This document shows positions 44,421 to 54,110 of a stretch of 64,000 nt of DNA, one piece after another; position 1 is the first letter of the stretch, and each line of letters opens with the position of its first letter. Below the pieces are notes generated by a model. That model did not search any database. It was given only the letters and a program-made list of their open reading frames with translations, and was not told the DNA's origin. The DNA is taken from positions 434,001 to 498,000 of the forward strand of contig NZ_JAIBKA010000002.1 in NCBI RefSeq assembly GCF_022603395.1, in the 5' to 3' direction. Made by a program: the position numbers and the translations under genes. The DNA comes from Desulfoferrobacter suflitae (GTDB taxonomy: Bacteria > Desulfobacterota > Syntrophobacteria > Syntrophobacterales > Syntrophobacteraceae).

Positions 44421-46136
44421 TTACTCGGGTGCACCGAGCATCCACTGTCCGAGCAACTCGCGCTCGGCTCGATGGGTATGCGTCACTCCCATCAGTCGCC
44501 CCCGGTACATGACGCCAATGCGGTGACTGAGTGACAAAAGCTCCTCCAGGTCATAGGAAAAGATTAAAAAAGTGACCCCAGCGCGGATCAACGATCGGAT
44601 CCTCCTGTGAGTTTCCCGTTGGGCGTGTATGTCCAGTCCGCGGCACGGTTGCTCGAGTAGCACCATCTTGAGAGGCTCCGTAAGGGCGCGCTCGAGGATC
44701 ACCTTCTGTTGATTCCCACCTGACAAGTCGGACAGAGGTTGTGTGATGTTTGTATAGGCCACCCGGCTAAGCTCGAGCCGGCTCTCAGCCTTTTGCATGA
44801 TGCGCTTTTTGTGCAGCCAGCCCAAAGTCTGGTTGGAAGGCCTGCGTTGGAAGCCCAGCAAGAGGTTTTCCCATAGCGACAACTCGGCCAGAGCACCTTC
44901 CTCGAGGGAATTTTCCGGCAGCCAGCGGATGCCCATTTCTAGACGTGCGGCAGTCGGTGTATTGGTGATATCGTGGGCGCCCAGCCTGATTGTTCCTGCG
45001 CTGACGCGGTGCATGCCCGCCAACAGCAGCGCCAGAACCCGCTGCCCGTTGCCCACGACTCCAGCCATGCCAAATATTTCTCCTTCCCGAAGCTGCAGGC
45101 AAAAGTCTGTAATTCCAGGTTCCTGGTGGACAGATTGGGCTGTTACCGTTTCCACACTCAATATTGGAGGAGCCTCGGGGGGCAGTTCGCTGGAAGGCTG
45201 TCCGAGCATTGCCTCCCCGCCGTTGCCCGTCATGTCGACAAATTCCGGATCGGAGTCTGCGGCAGGCGCCGTTATCCAGCATTCCTGATCCTTCATGGAT
45301 TCCGGCCGGGGTCGAGATGATGGGCTTGACGCATTCTCGGACAAGCTCCCGGCGATTCGCCCGGGAGAGAGGTAATTGATCCCGTCTCCATTCGGGACTG
45401 CCGCATCGTCGCCTGCGGGCACGAGGAGGGATGCGATTTGTTGAGCGGAAGTTTGGTCTCTTTGCCAGGTGCCTGCCAATTCACCGCGGCGCAGAATCGT
45501 GATGCGGTCTGCAATGGCGAAGACCTCCCGCAGCCGGTGAGTGGTCAAGATGATTGTATGTCCCTCTGCCCTGAAGGCGCGCAGCAGCGCCAACAACCTT
45601 TCTATTTCCGCGGGAGCCAGAAGGCTGCTCGGCTCGTCGAGGAGCAGAATCCGCGCCCCCCGGTAAAGGAGCCGCAAAAGCTCCATTTGCTGTCGATGGG
45701 CAAAGGAAATTTCATCTGCATGCACATCCAGCGGCAGGTCGAATCCGAAAGAGCAACAAAGTGCTTCCACCTTTCGCCTGGTTTCTTTTCTGTTGAGTAC
45801 GCCCCATCTCCTGACTTCGGCTCCCACAACGATGTTCTCCAACGAGGTCAGTTGCGGGAAAATGAGAAGTTGTTGCTGGACCATGCCAATTCCGGCTCGC
45901 AACGCCTCTTTGGGGTGTTTGAAAGCGACGGGTTTGCCATCAAGGTGGATGTTGCCTTCATCCGGCTGAACCAGTCCGAACAGGATTTTCATCAAGGTGG
46001 ATTTGCCGGCCCCGTTTTCCCCCACCAATGCATGGATTTCTCCCGCCGCAACAGCCAATGTCACTTGCCGGTTTGCCCAAAGCTCGCCGTATCTTTTGCT
46101 GATACCCTGCATGAGAATAAGGGGGGGTGCACTCAA
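44421..46136 (-). CDS. ABC transporter ATP-binding protein, two nucleotide-binding domains with long linker
   Basis: 571 residues. First domain: Walker A GENGAGKSTLMKI (about 38-50), Walker B ILLLDEPSS, with a degenerate signature (SFAHRQQME instead of LSGGQ). Second domain: degenerate Walker A GVVGNGQRVLAL and intact signature LSGGNQQKV. This asymmetry is usual for sugar/nucleoside importers. Unusual is a linker of about 90 residues (about 235-325) rich in Ser, Pro, Asp and Glu. Start is taken as TTG at 46136, preceded by AAGGAC; the first ATG (46112) would cut the N-terminal strand. Confidence 0.9.
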   Translation of the reverse strand: MSAPPLILMQGISKRYGELWANRQVTLAVAAGEIHALVGENGAGKSTLMKILFGLVQPDEGNIHLDGKPVAFKHPKEALRAGIGMVQQQLLIFPQLTSLENIVVGAEVRRWGVLNRKETRRKVEALCCSFGFDLPLDVHADEISFAHRQQMELLRLLYRGARILLLDEPSSLLAPAEIERLLALLRAFRAEGHTIILTTHRLREVFAIADRITILRRGELAGTWQRDQTSAQQIASLLVPAGDDAAVPNGDGINYLSPGRIAGSLSENASSPSSRPRPESMKDQECWITAPAADSDPEFVDMTGNGGEAMLGQPSSELPPEAPPILSVETVTAQSVHQEPGITDFCLQLREGEIFGMAGVVGNGQRVLALLLAGMHRVSAGTIRLGAHDITNTPTAARLEMGIRWLPENSLEEGALAELSLWENLLLGFQRRPSNQTLGWLHKKRIMQKAESRLELSRVAYTNITQPLSDLSGGNQQKVILERALTEPLKMVLLEQPCRGLDIHAQRETHRRIRSLIRAGVTFLIFSYDLEELLSLSHRIGVMYRGRLMGVTHTHRAERELLGQWMLGAPE

Positions 46137-46156
46137 ATCACGTCCTTAGGGCCGGG

Positions 46157-47212
46157 CTACAGTTCAGGAATTTGAAAGTCAGCGAGTTCGGCATCGCTTT
46201 TGGGTACCGAGATTTTGCCTTCTTTGAGAAGCCTCCTGGCTTTGTCGATCCACTCCATGTCCCGGGGTGTGAACAGCTGCTGCGAATATTTCATCGGAGA
46301 AAGGTCTATGGCTCCTTGTGCAGCACCCAGCCAGTGATGACCCGGTTCAAATCGACCCTGTACGATGCCTTCGATGGCCTGATAGATGGCGACGTCCATG
46401 CGCTTCAATGTACTCGCCAGGATTTTTCCCGGCATTTCCGCATCCATATCGAGATCTTCGGCAATGAGGTAAACGCCCTGCCTGTCTGCTATGGCCTCCA
46501 TCACACCTATGCCCGTGTTGCCGGCAACTCGAAAAATCACGTCCGCGCCTTTGGCGATTAATGCTTGAGCCAGGGACTTGCCTTTCACCGGGTCGTTGAA
46601 CGAACCTGCGGAAACGACAATGACTTCTATCGCCTTGGCGCGTTTTTCCTCGGCGGTTTTAACGCCGCTTTTAAACCCATTGACGTAGGCTTTCACCGGA
46701 GGGATATCCATGCCGCTCACGACTCCCACTTTGAGTGATTTGGTGAAAAGGCCAGCCACCAGGCCAGCGAGAAACCCCCCTTGCTCGGACTTGAAATCAA
46801 AGCTGGCAACATTTTCTCCGGTGACATCTCCTTCGATATGGATGAATCGGGTCCCAGGAAAACCGGGTGTCACTTGCTTGAGCGCATCCACAAACAGATA
46901 CCCCAGAGTGACCACCACATCCGCGTTCTGGGCGGCAAGCGTGATGTTCGGCAGGTAATCCGCCTGCTCTCTTGCTTGCACAAAGCGGGCTTTCAGTGCA
47001 AAATCCTGCTTGGCTCTCAGCACCCCTTGCCAGCAGACATCGTTGAATCCTTTGTCGCCAAGACCGGCTACATCGGTCAAAACCATGACTTCTAATGGCG
47101 GATCCGGGAAAGCGACAGCGCTGCCAGATGACAGGGCGGACACCCGGGTAACAAAAATCAATAGGACTGTTGCAAGTATCCTGACAGCGATTCTCCGCGC
47201 AAAGTTTTCCAT
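46157..47212 (-). CDS. BMP-family periplasmic substrate-binding protein
   Basis: 351 residues. Signal sequence (about 8-28) without a lipobox Cys, so a soluble periplasmic protein rather than a lipoprotein. Family pattern: VMVLTDVAGLGDKGFND (about 42-58), VVTLGYLF, FDFKSEQGGFLAGLVAG and GADVIFRVAGNTGIGV. BMP-type proteins bind nucleosides, purines or related ligands. The frame reaches 47302, but ATG at 47212 follows AGGAGGAGGAG. First gene of the importer operon. Confidence 0.92.
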   Translation of the reverse strand: MENFARRIAVRILATVLLIFVTRVSALSSGSAVAFPDPPLEVMVLTDVAGLGDKGFNDVCWQGVLRAKQDFALKARFVQAREQADYLPNITLAAQNADVVVTLGYLFVDALKQVTPGFPGTRFIHIEGDVTGENVASFDFKSEQGGFLAGLVAGLFTKSLKVGVVSGMDIPPVKAYVNGFKSGVKTAEEKRAKAIEVIVVSAGSFNDPVKGKSLAQALIAKGADVIFRVAGNTGIGVMEAIADRQGVYLIAEDLDMDAEMPGKILASTLKRMDVAIYQAIEGIVQGRFEPGHHWLGAAQGAIDLSPMKYSQQLFTPRDMEWIDKARRLLKEGKISVPKSDAELADFQIPEL

Positions 47213-47659
47213 GCAGCGTTCTCCTCCTCCTGATAGCCCCCGGTTTGCATCGTCAACACCAGAACCCTTTGCCCGTTTGGTTCTTGCTTGTCGCAGCTGC
47301 AACGATCATGAGTCCAACGATGCGGGCCTGACGCCCCGGGCGTCACCCGATCCCGCCTTCATAAAACAACTACGCTTTAAAGTGCAAAGGTTATTCAAAG
47401 GGGATGTGGGCATCCCATTGCGGTCCGTCTTGTAGGGAACATTGGTCCTTTTGGCAGTCGGCCCACTTGGGACGGCTGTTGGGCGGGTGGCCGAAAAAGC
47501 GCTACTTGAGGGGTGCTTCATGATCAGCTCAGAGCTTGATTCGGGGCAGACCAGGACGGTCCGCCCCCGCCAGTTGGAGAATCACGGTGGAGGTCCGCAA
47601 GCTTACGCTTGTTATACAGACATGTTGCGAACAATGCCGTTCACCAGGGAAAATGCCGG
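47213..47659. other. Upstream region of the BMP-type importer operon
   Basis: 447 bases between the OB-fold-like gene and the importer. It should carry the operon promoter. I found no riboswitch-like structure, sigma-54 site or long inverted repeat; open frames here run against codon logic and lack ribosome sites. Confidence 0.4.
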
Positions 47660-48169
47660 CTATTCATCGGGAGTCGGCTGCATCTCCTTTGCCAGTTGCT
47701 CCGGCGTCATGGTCCAGAAGGGAGTGCCGTCGCTGGTCAGTCGAACCTTCAATTCTACATTTTCTCCTCTGCTCTTGTTCTTGACCTTTGAAGCCATAAA
47801 GACCTCTTGCCCGTCGATGTCCGCCCAGACCCCTTTTACCTTGACTTTATCGCCTTTCCTGAGGCCGACGCTGTCCATTTTAACAAATGATTTTGGTCCC
47901 AGGTGTACTTTCACCAAGTCTCCGTCCTGGTCCTCGACGATTATGCCGACACCGGGTGCCATGCCGGATAGCGGAGTGATGTCAATGACTTCCTGAAATA
48001 CCCCCCGAAAGGAGTCCAGTTCATTGACGTTATAGTGACCGTTGTATTCGCTGCTTTCCTCCCATCCTTCCAGTCCTGGGTCTTCGGCTGAAACGCTGCG
48101 AGCATTAAAAGCAATCAGACAAACCAGCGTCAGGGAGACAAACAACAAGAATTTGCAATTCCTTAACAT
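47660..48169 (-). CDS. Secreted small protein, probably OB-fold-like, function unknown
   Basis: 169 residues with a clear signal peptide (about 1-28, ending RSVSA). The mature part has alternating beta-rich segments (GVGIIVEDQDGDLVKVHLG, KGDKVKVKGVWADIDGQEVF) that look like small OB-fold or DUF5666-like modules. The C-terminus DGTPFWTMTPEQLAKEM is also recognisable as a conserved-looking tail. Two ATGs are adjacent; the second (48169) has better spacing to AGGAGG. Not in an operon. Function unassigned. Confidence 0.7.
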   Translation of the reverse strand: MLRNCKFLLFVSLTLVCLIAFNARSVSAEDPGLEGWEESSEYNGHYNVNELDSFRGVFQEVIDITPLSGMAPGVGIIVEDQDGDLVKVHLGPKSFVKMDSVGLRKGDKVKVKGVWADIDGQEVFMASKVKNKSRGENVELKVRLTSDGTPFWTMTPEQLAKEMQPTPDE

Positions 48170-48516
48170 CATATCGCCTCCTATTTGCGAGAAACATTAT
48201 CCGATGCGCACACCTCAAAACCTCATCATATTACCCATAAAAATATGAGCCGCAAAAGACTTTGGCAAATCCAGTATAGCAAAAAATCAGATTGACTTTA
48301 AGGTTTCCTATTCTTTATGGTGCAATGCTTTTGGAAGAAGGCACCTGCAAGCAATTGACAGCCCTTTCTTTGCGGTAGGTGTTCAAGCTTGGCAGCTTGC
48401 CGCTCAGGAAGACAGCAGATCTGTGTTTCTCTCAGAAGAACAGTTTTGGGAAGCCTATGGCTTTTTTGGAACTATCCGTGAGTGAGCATGGTTCCTGACA
48501 GGAGATGCGGCCAATC
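48170..48516. other. Divergent intergenic region upstream of trmI
   Basis: 347 bases, AT-rich near the OB-fold-like gene. A small hairpin CAAGCT-TGGC-AGCTTG lies near 48387. No gene or strong regulatory element is seen. Confidence 0.4.
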
Positions 48517-49314
48517 ATGACAGTTTTCCGTCCCGATGAATGGGTGTTGCTGACCACGCAAAAAGGAAAATCGTGGCTCGTTCGGATCGAGAACGCCCCC
48601 TACAGTTCCCACCTGGGAACCGTCAACATGATGGATGCGGTGGGGAAAGAGGAAGGCGAATTTCTCGAAACCAACAAGGGCGTTAAACTGTTTCTCCTGC
48701 GTCTCACCATGGAAGATTACATCTTCAAGATGAAGCGGCAGACCCAAATCATCTATCCCAAGGATTTGGGGGCCATCATCATTTATGGAGATCTCCAACC
48801 CGGTTTGACCATCCTCGAATCGGGGGTCGGCTCCGGTTCTCTCTGCCTGGCGCTGCTGCGGGCGGTGGGCGAGCGCGGCAGGGTCGTATCCGTGGAAAAG
48901 CGGGAAGAGTTCGCTCTGCTGGCAGCTGACAACATCAAGAGGTTTTACGGCTATTCTCCGCCGAATCACGACCTTGTGGTCGCCGATATCCAGCATGTGT
49001 GCCTGAAGGTTGCCGCAGACCGTGTCGTTATTGACCTGCCCGAACCATGGGGAGCCATTAACAAAGTCACACCATTTCTCAAAATGGGCGGCCTGCTGGT
49101 GAGCTTGAGTCCCAACGTCGGGCAGGTGCAACTGACTCACCGAGAGCTCAAGACCAATGGATATATCCACATTCAGACCTTTGAACTGCTCAAACGGGAT
49201 TGGATGATCGACGCCCTGCGAGCGCGGCCGGTAGACCGCATGGTGGCGCACACCGGATTCCTCACCGTGGCCAAGAAAGTAAATCGGGCGACAGCCATGC
49301 TTGCCGCTTTTTGA
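48517..49314 (+). CDS. trmI: tRNA (adenine-58-N1) methyltransferase TrmI
   Basis: 265 residues. SAM-dependent enzyme making m1A at position 58 of the tRNA T-loop. N-terminal beta domain (PDEWVLLTTQKGKSWLV), then IIYPKDLGAIIIYGDLQPG and SAM motif I ILESGVGSGSLCLAL (about 100-114); the VIDLPEPW segment (about 170-177) is the family catalytic region. ATG at 48505 is adjacent to its AGGAG site, so the ATG at 48517 is preferred. Monocistronic. Confidence 0.9.
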   Translation: MTVFRPDEWVLLTTQKGKSWLVRIENAPYSSHLGTVNMMDAVGKEEGEFLETNKGVKLFLLRLTMEDYIFKMKRQTQIIYPKDLGAIIIYGDLQPGLTILESGVGSGSLCLALLRAVGERGRVVSVEKREEFALLAADNIKRFYGYSPPNHDLVVADIQHVCLKVAADRVVIDLPEPWGAINKVTPFLKMGGLLVSLSPNVGQVQLTHRELKTNGYIHIQTFELLKRDWMIDALRARPVDRMVAHTGFLTVAKKVNRATAMLAAF

Positions 49315-49540
49315 TGCCCCATGCGGTGGCCGCACACCTGCTGCAGCCAGCGATCCACCTTCCCTGAAGCATGGCCGTCGAGTTCCTGCCACGTGTTGCA
49401 CAAAAAAGTTTTCCCGCCCGGAAATACATTCGCTCTTACTACAAAAATGTATCATTATTCCATGAGTTTCCTTCCTCACAAATCATCATAAATGCAATTA
49501 AAACAATAATATTCAATTGTTAGAAAATGTGCACGCAGCC

Positions 49541-49556
49541 TGGCAAGCTTCTTGCC
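49541..49556 (+). promoter_or_regulatory. Sigma-54 promoter of the PII-Amt operon
   Basis: TGGCAAGCTTCTTGCC: the -24 GG and -12 GC elements have the exact 10-base spacing of the consensus TGGCAC-N5-TTGCA. It is 50 bases upstream of the PII start codon and gives a leader of about 40 bases. Nitrogen-control genes are classical sigma-54 targets. The element is also a 6-base inverted repeat, so a coincidental palindrome cannot be fully excluded. No clear NtrC site was found upstream. Confidence 0.75.
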
Positions 49557-49606
49557 TCATTAGCCGGTCACATTCAACTCTCACAAAAGACGAGGAGGCC
49601 AGGAAG

Positions 49607-49945
49607 ATGACGAAGATTGATGCAATCGTTAAACCGTTTCGATTCACTTACGTGCAGGAAGCTCTTGTCAACATTGGCCTGCAGGGTATGACCGTTAGCG
49701 AGGTCAAGGGCTTCGGACGGCAGAAAGGGCATAAGGAAATGTATCGTGGCGCTGAGTATCAGGTTGATTTTGTCCCCAAACTGATGCTGACGGTGGTGGT
49801 GCCGGACGATCAGGTTGGCGGGGTCATGGAAGTCATTCAAAAAAACGCTCAAACGGGCAAGATCGGTGACGGCAAAATCTTCGTCTCCAGGGTGGATGAG
49901 GTGATGCGCATACGGACCGGCGAAATGGGCGCTGACGCCCTTTAG
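49607..49945 (+). CDS. glnB: PII nitrogen regulatory protein
   Basis: 112 residues, full length. T-loop [19 protein letters not shown] with the uridylylation residue Tyr51; B-loop [13 protein letters not shown] proteins integrate 2-oxoglutarate and ATP/ADP and plug or release Amt channels. The open frame extends to 49517, but ATG at 49607 follows GAGGAGG and matches the family start. Linkage to amt suggests a GlnK-type role. Confidence 0.95.
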   Translation: MTKIDAIVKPFRFTYVQEALVNIGLQGMTVSEVKGFGRQKGHKEMYRGAEYQVDFVPKLMLTVVVPDDQVGGVMEVIQKNAQTGKIGDGKIFVSRVDEVMRIRTGEMGADAL

Positions 49946-50004
49946 GGGTGATCCTAGAGCCATAACCACATATTTTAGATTTTCGCAGACTGAAAGGAGA
50001 AACG

Positions 50005-51399
50005 ATGAACAGCAGCAGGAAGTTGACTATCTTACCGATGATTTTGGTTGCGCTCGCATGCCCGCTGTTTGCTTGGGCGGAGGATCTTACGGCTGCACAG
50101 GTGCAGACCCACCTGGATTATGTCTGGACATTGTTGGCGGCGGCTCTGGTGTTTTTTATGCAAGCGGGGTTTGCGTGCGTGGAAGCCGGCTTTACCCGAG
50201 CCAAGAATGCCGTCAACATCATGATGAAAAACCTCATGGATTTTGCAGTGGGAAGCATAGCGTTCTGGGCCGTTGGTTTCGGTTTGATGTTTGGTGTATC
50301 CGCCGGGGGCTTGATCGGCACCTCAGGATTCTTTCTTTCAGATTTCACCCCTGGCGGCGATCCCTGGGTACTGGCCTTCTGGATGTTCCAGGTGGTATTT
50401 GCCGCAACCGCCGCAACCATCGTCTCCGGTGCGATGGCGGAAAGAACCAGATTCACTGCATACCTGGTTTACAGTGTTTTCATCAGCGCCATCATCTATC
50501 CCATCATGGGAGGATGGGCCTGGGGCGGCCTGTATCATGGCGGCGGATGGTTGGAGAAGCTTGGTTTTATTGATTTTGCAGGGTCTACGGTAGTGCATTC
50601 GGTCGGCGGCTGGGCGGCTCTGGCTGGGGCCATTGTACTGGGACCGCGCATCGGCAAATATGATTCCCAGGGCCGCCCGCGAGCTATTCCGGGTCATAAC
50701 CTGCCGCTGGCATCCCTCGGCGTTTTCATTCTGTGGCTTGGGTGGTTCGGCTTCAACCCAGGTTCCACAACTGCGGGCAGCAAAGACATCGCAATGATTT
50801 TTGTGAACACGAACCTGGCCGCGGCCGCCGGTGTCGTATCGGCATTGGCGGCTATCTGGACGATTGCCAGGAAGCCCGATCTGGCTATGGCCCTAAACGG
50901 CGGTTTAGCGGGATTGGTGGCAATCACCGCTCCCTGTAACAATGTGACACCAGCCAGTGCGGTGGTCATTGGCTTGTTTGCCGGGATCTTGGTGGTGGGC
51001 TCGGTGTTGATCATTGACCGGAGCGGAGTTGATGATCCGGTGGGTGCCATCTCGGTCCACGGTGTGAACGGCGTGTGGGGAACTTTGGCCGCCGCCATAT
51101 TCCACATGGAAGGCTTCACGCTGCATCAATTGGGAGTGCAGGCACTGGGATGCGCGACCGCTTTCGTTTGGACCTTTGCAACGGCCTATGTCATGTTTCG
51201 CATCATCAAGGCTACCATAGGGCTCCGGGTGACCGCTGAAGAAGAGATGGAAGGACTGGACATCGGCGAACACGGCGAGGAAGCCTACCCCGATTTCACG
51301 ACGGCATCAGATCATGGGGTGGGCAGCGTTTTCGGTTCCAAAACGGCCAGGGAAGCTTTTGGCCACCCCCGAGCGATGGAGGCGGAAGCGAGCAGATAG
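50005..51399 (+). CDS. amtB: Ammonium transporter AmtB
   Basis: 464 residues. Cleavable signal (1-26, ending FAWA), then eleven membrane segments of the Amt/Rh fold. Family signatures: DYVWTLLAAALVFFMQAGFA (about 35-54), a cytoplasmic loop after FACVEAGFTRAKN, and the conserved HSVGGWAALAGA (about 198-209) and HGVNGVWGTLAAAI (about 352-365) around the two pore histidines. C-terminal tail contacts PII. AAAGGAG precedes the ATG, 59 bases after the PII stop. Confidence 0.96.
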   Translation: MNSSRKLTILPMILVALACPLFAWAEDLTAAQVQTHLDYVWTLLAAALVFFMQAGFACVEAGFTRAKNAVNIMMKNLMDFAVGSIAFWAVGFGLMFGVSAGGLIGTSGFFLSDFTPGGDPWVLAFWMFQVVFAATAATIVSGAMAERTRFTAYLVYSVFISAIIYPIMGGWAWGGLYHGGGWLEKLGFIDFAGSTVVHSVGGWAALAGAIVLGPRIGKYDSQGRPRAIPGHNLPLASLGVFILWLGWFGFNPGSTTAGSKDIAMIFVNTNLAAAAGVVSALAAIWTIARKPDLAMALNGGLAGLVAITAPCNNVTPASAVVIGLFAGILVVGSVLIIDRSGVDDPVGAISVHGVNGVWGTLAAAIFHMEGFTLHQLGVQALGCATAFVWTFATAYVMFRIIKATIGLRVTAEEEMEGLDIGEHGEEAYPDFTTASDHGVGSVFGSKTAREAFGHPRAMEAEASR

Positions 51400-51452
51400 G
51401 GTCGTGCAGTTGAACTTCTCTTGCTTCACATCGCTCTTGCAAACCCATTTTG

Positions 51453-51485
51453 CCCCCTTATGCAGCCTCACGACTGCATAGGGGG
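51453..51485 (+). terminator. Rho-independent terminator after amtB
   Basis: CCCCCTTATGCAG pairs with CTGCATAGGGGG across an 8-base loop, with a single bulged T, followed by TCTTATTTG. It ends the PII-Amt transcript and, by symmetry, could also serve the convergent kinase gene. Confidence 0.85.
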
Positions 51486-51530
51486 TCTTATTTGATTACT
51501 GATCGCGTCAGTGTCGCCTTCGGGCTTGCA

Positions 51531-52625
51531 TCAGGGGATATCGAACGGCAGCGAGATGTAAAAACTTGCACCTTCTCCGGGGATTGAACGAACTTTGAGG
51601 GATCCGCCGTGATCCTCGATGATATTCTTAGATATGGCCAGCCCCAGTCCGGTTCCATCACTTTTGGTGGTGAAAAAAGGGTCGAAGATGTTTTCCTGGA
51701 CTTCAGGGGGAATTCCCGGGCCATTGTCGGCTATGGTCAGGTGGGCTTCTCTGTTGGATGCGCTTGAGCTGATACGAATTTTTCCCTGATCGGGGATTGC
51801 TTCTATGGCGTTGACCACGATGTTAAGAATCACTTGTTTGAGCTGGTCCGGGTCGCCTTCGATCATGATGGGGCCGGCGGCCAGATCCATTTGCAGCTCG
51901 ATGCTGCGGTCTTTCAAGGCCGGTTCCAGCAGATCAAAGGCTTCGCTCAGCAACTGATTGAGCAGCAAAGATTCTTTTCTGCTCGAGGTAGAGGGTCTGG
52001 TGATCAGCCGAACACCGTTGAGCAGTTTTTCCAACCTGCGCACCTCTTCTACAATGATGCCCAATTTCTTGCGATCCTTTTCATCTCCTTTCAGGGCATC
52101 GCAGCGCGACACCTGTCGGGCGAAGCCACCAATCAGCATGAGCGGTTTGCGGATTTCATGGGCCACATGGGCTACGGCTTTGCCAACATCCGCCAGACGC
52201 TCAACAAAACGCACTTCCTTTTCCATCTCTTTTCTCCGGCTTATGTCGCGGATCACAGCCGTGAAATACAAATGACCACCGGTCTTGGAAACCGAATAGG
52301 AGATTTCCACCGGAAAAGAGGTGCCGTCCTTGCGCAATCCGTAGCATTCTCTCGCTTTGCCGATAACTCTGGGTATGCCCGTATTCAGGTACCTTTCGAC
52401 ATAGTCTCGATGTATGGTCTGGTGAGGATTGGGGATGACGGGGGATACATCGTGTCCGATGAGCTCTGCACGGCTGAAGCCGAACATTTGTTCAGCGGCC
52501 TTGTTACAGAGCAAGACTTTGTGTTCTTCATCAATGGTTATTACGGCATCGCTCACAGATTCCAGAATGTCCCACAAAATGGACTCGGATGGCAGTTTGG
52601 CGGTCGAGCGCTTAGGGATGTCCAT
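51531..52625 (-). CDS. PAS-domain sensor histidine kinase, soluble
   Basis: 364 residues, no membrane segment. PAS domain (about 15-130, [18 protein letters not shown]), HisKA with His156 in VAHEIRKPL, HATPase with [19 protein letters not shown] and GTGLGLAIS. NtrB-like architecture, and it lies beside the sigma-54 PII-Amt operon, but no response regulator is adjacent. AGGAGA precedes the ATG. Confidence 0.9.
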   Translation of the reverse strand: MDIPKRSTAKLPSESILWDILESVSDAVITIDEEHKVLLCNKAAEQMFGFSRAELIGHDVSPVIPNPHQTIHRDYVERYLNTGIPRVIGKARECYGLRKDGTSFPVEISYSVSKTGGHLYFTAVIRDISRRKEMEKEVRFVERLADVGKAVAHVAHEIRKPLMLIGGFARQVSRCDALKGDEKDRKKLGIIVEEVRRLEKLLNGVRLITRPSTSSRKESLLLNQLLSEAFDLLEPALKDRSIELQMDLAAGPIMIEGDPDQLKQVILNIVVNAIEAIPDQGKIRISSSASNREAHLTIADNGPGIPPEVQENIFDPFFTTKSDGTGLGLAISKNIIEDHGGSLKVRSIPGEGASFYISLPFDIP

Positions 52626-52691
52626 GGAATCTCCTGGGCCGGCCGTGTGCGGCCGGGGGCTGGCGGAACCAGGCGTTACGGGGAAGATGAA

Positions 52692-53780
52692 CTATCTCAG
52701 AGACTGCATCACGCGGTTCAACGCTCGCAAATCGAGCCTGTCATAATCCATCACCTCTCCGATTCTTACCGGAAGGATGAAGTGGAGTGTGCCTGCCTCC
52801 CATTTCTTGTCTGTTTTCAGGGCCTCGAGCAGAGCTGCGGGGCCGAAGTGGCTTGGAATCCGGGTGGGGAGTCCATAGACGACACAAAGTTGTTCCAGTT
52901 TGGAAAGCACACCCTGATCGATGCATGCCATCTCAACGGATAATTTCGTGGCGACCACCAGCCCCATGGCGACGGCATCCCCATGGGGAATCCGGTAGTC
53001 GCTCAGTCGCTCCACAGCATGACCGACCGTATGCCCCAGGTTCAAGACCCTGCGGTATCCTGATTCCTTTTCGTCGGCTTCCACGACCTTGGCTTTTATG
53101 ACGCAACAGGCACTGACAATCCGCAGCAGAGCCTCCCGGTCGCGTCCCTTGATTTGCTCGGCGTGCGTCTCCAGGTATTTCCAGAGAACTTCGTCGCCGA
53201 TCAACGCCGTCTTAATCACTTCCGCCATGCCTTGACGAAAATCTTCCTCTGCCAGGGTTTCGAGAAACTCGGGGCTCATCCAGATCAAGTCGGGCTGGTG
53301 AAAGGTACCGAGTAAATTTTTTCCTTCCGGCAGATCGACCCCGGTTTTTCCCCCGATGCTGCTGTCAACTTGAGCCAGCAGAGTGGTCGGAATCTGGTAA
53401 TGGGGGATGCCCCGCATGTAGATGGAAGCTAAAAACCCCACCACGTCGCCCGTGACTCCTCCCCCAACGGCAACCAGCACGCTCCGCCGGTCAGCGCCGG
53501 CCTCGACCAGTTGCTGTGCCAACTGCTCGACCGAGCTCAAACGCTTGCGTTGTTCCAGTGCCCCGAACAAGAGCACACGCCCAGTGTTTGTACCCGGCCA
53601 GCCGAGGGGGCCGAGTTTCTCGTTCCATATTTCCCACACCCGTTTGTCCCAAATCCAATAGGGCGTGCGCTTTCCGGCATGAGCTTCCAGCGCCCCGGGC
53701 AATTCCCCAAGAAGATTCTCGCCCGCAACCAGCCGGGAGATGCGCGCAGGACTTCCCGGCAGCGTGATCGTTTGCTTCAT
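52692..53780 (-). CDS. aroB: 3-Dehydroquinate synthase
   Basis: 362 residues. Second step of the shikimate pathway, NAD and divalent-metal dependent. Motifs: VAVGGGVTGDVVGFLAS (about 103-119), PTTLLAQVDSSIGGKTGVD, and the metal-binding NLGHTVGHAVE with HGDAVAMG. ATG at 53780 overlaps the stop of the upstream Cys-rich protein (ATGA); the open frame continues to 53882 but that part overlaps the neighbour. The operon link to iron uptake is unusual. Confidence 0.95.
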   Translation of the reverse strand: MKQTITLPGSPARISRLVAGENLLGELPGALEAHAGKRTPYWIWDKRVWEIWNEKLGPLGWPGTNTGRVLLFGALEQRKRLSSVEQLAQQLVEAGADRRSVLVAVGGGVTGDVVGFLASIYMRGIPHYQIPTTLLAQVDSSIGGKTGVDLPEGKNLLGTFHQPDLIWMSPEFLETLAEEDFRQGMAEVIKTALIGDEVLWKYLETHAEQIKGRDREALLRIVSACCVIKAKVVEADEKESGYRRVLNLGHTVGHAVERLSDYRIPHGDAVAMGLVVATKLSVEMACIDQGVLSKLEQLCVVYGLPTRIPSHFGPAALLEALKTDKKWEAGTLHFILPVRIGEVMDYDRLDLRALNRVMQSLR

Positions 53781-54103
53781 GTTAGCTCCGTTTGACTCAA
53801 AGCAGAGGGTTTGCGCGATCGTCTGGTCCTCGAAGAGGACTTTTCCGCTACATCCCGAGTTTTCGCGTTCAGCTCGGAGCAACGCAGTGCACTTTCCCCG
53901 ACGGCATACTCACTCCATCCCGCAGGGTCGGCGAATCGCATGAGGTCTTGACTGCATTCGCCGGCGTCACGGCGGGAAGCGGAGCAACACTGTGAACAGT
54001 CACCGCACATGGCGGATTCCCCACGCAAAACTCGGGCATAGTGCCGTATCACATAGATCAGAACCGTTGCCACGATAACTAAAACAATGGCTGTCTCAAA
54101 CAT
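53777..54103 (-). CDS. FeoB-associated Cys-rich membrane protein
   Basis: 108 residues. One N-terminal membrane helix (about 3-20, TAIVLVIVATVLIYVI), then a Cys cluster MCGDCSQCC (about 31-39) typical of FeoB-associated Cys-rich proteins. The tail (about 60-108) is polar and longer than usual for the family. It starts seven bases after the feoB stop; an upstream ATG at 54139 lies inside feoB. Likely partner or accessory of the ferrous iron transporter. Confidence 0.8.
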   Translation of the reverse strand: MFETAIVLVIVATVLIYVIRHYARVLRGESAMCGDCSQCCSASRRDAGECSQDLMRFADPAGWSEYAVGESALRCSELNAKTRDVAEKSSSRTRRSRKPSALSQTELT

Positions 54104-54110
54104 GTACCGC

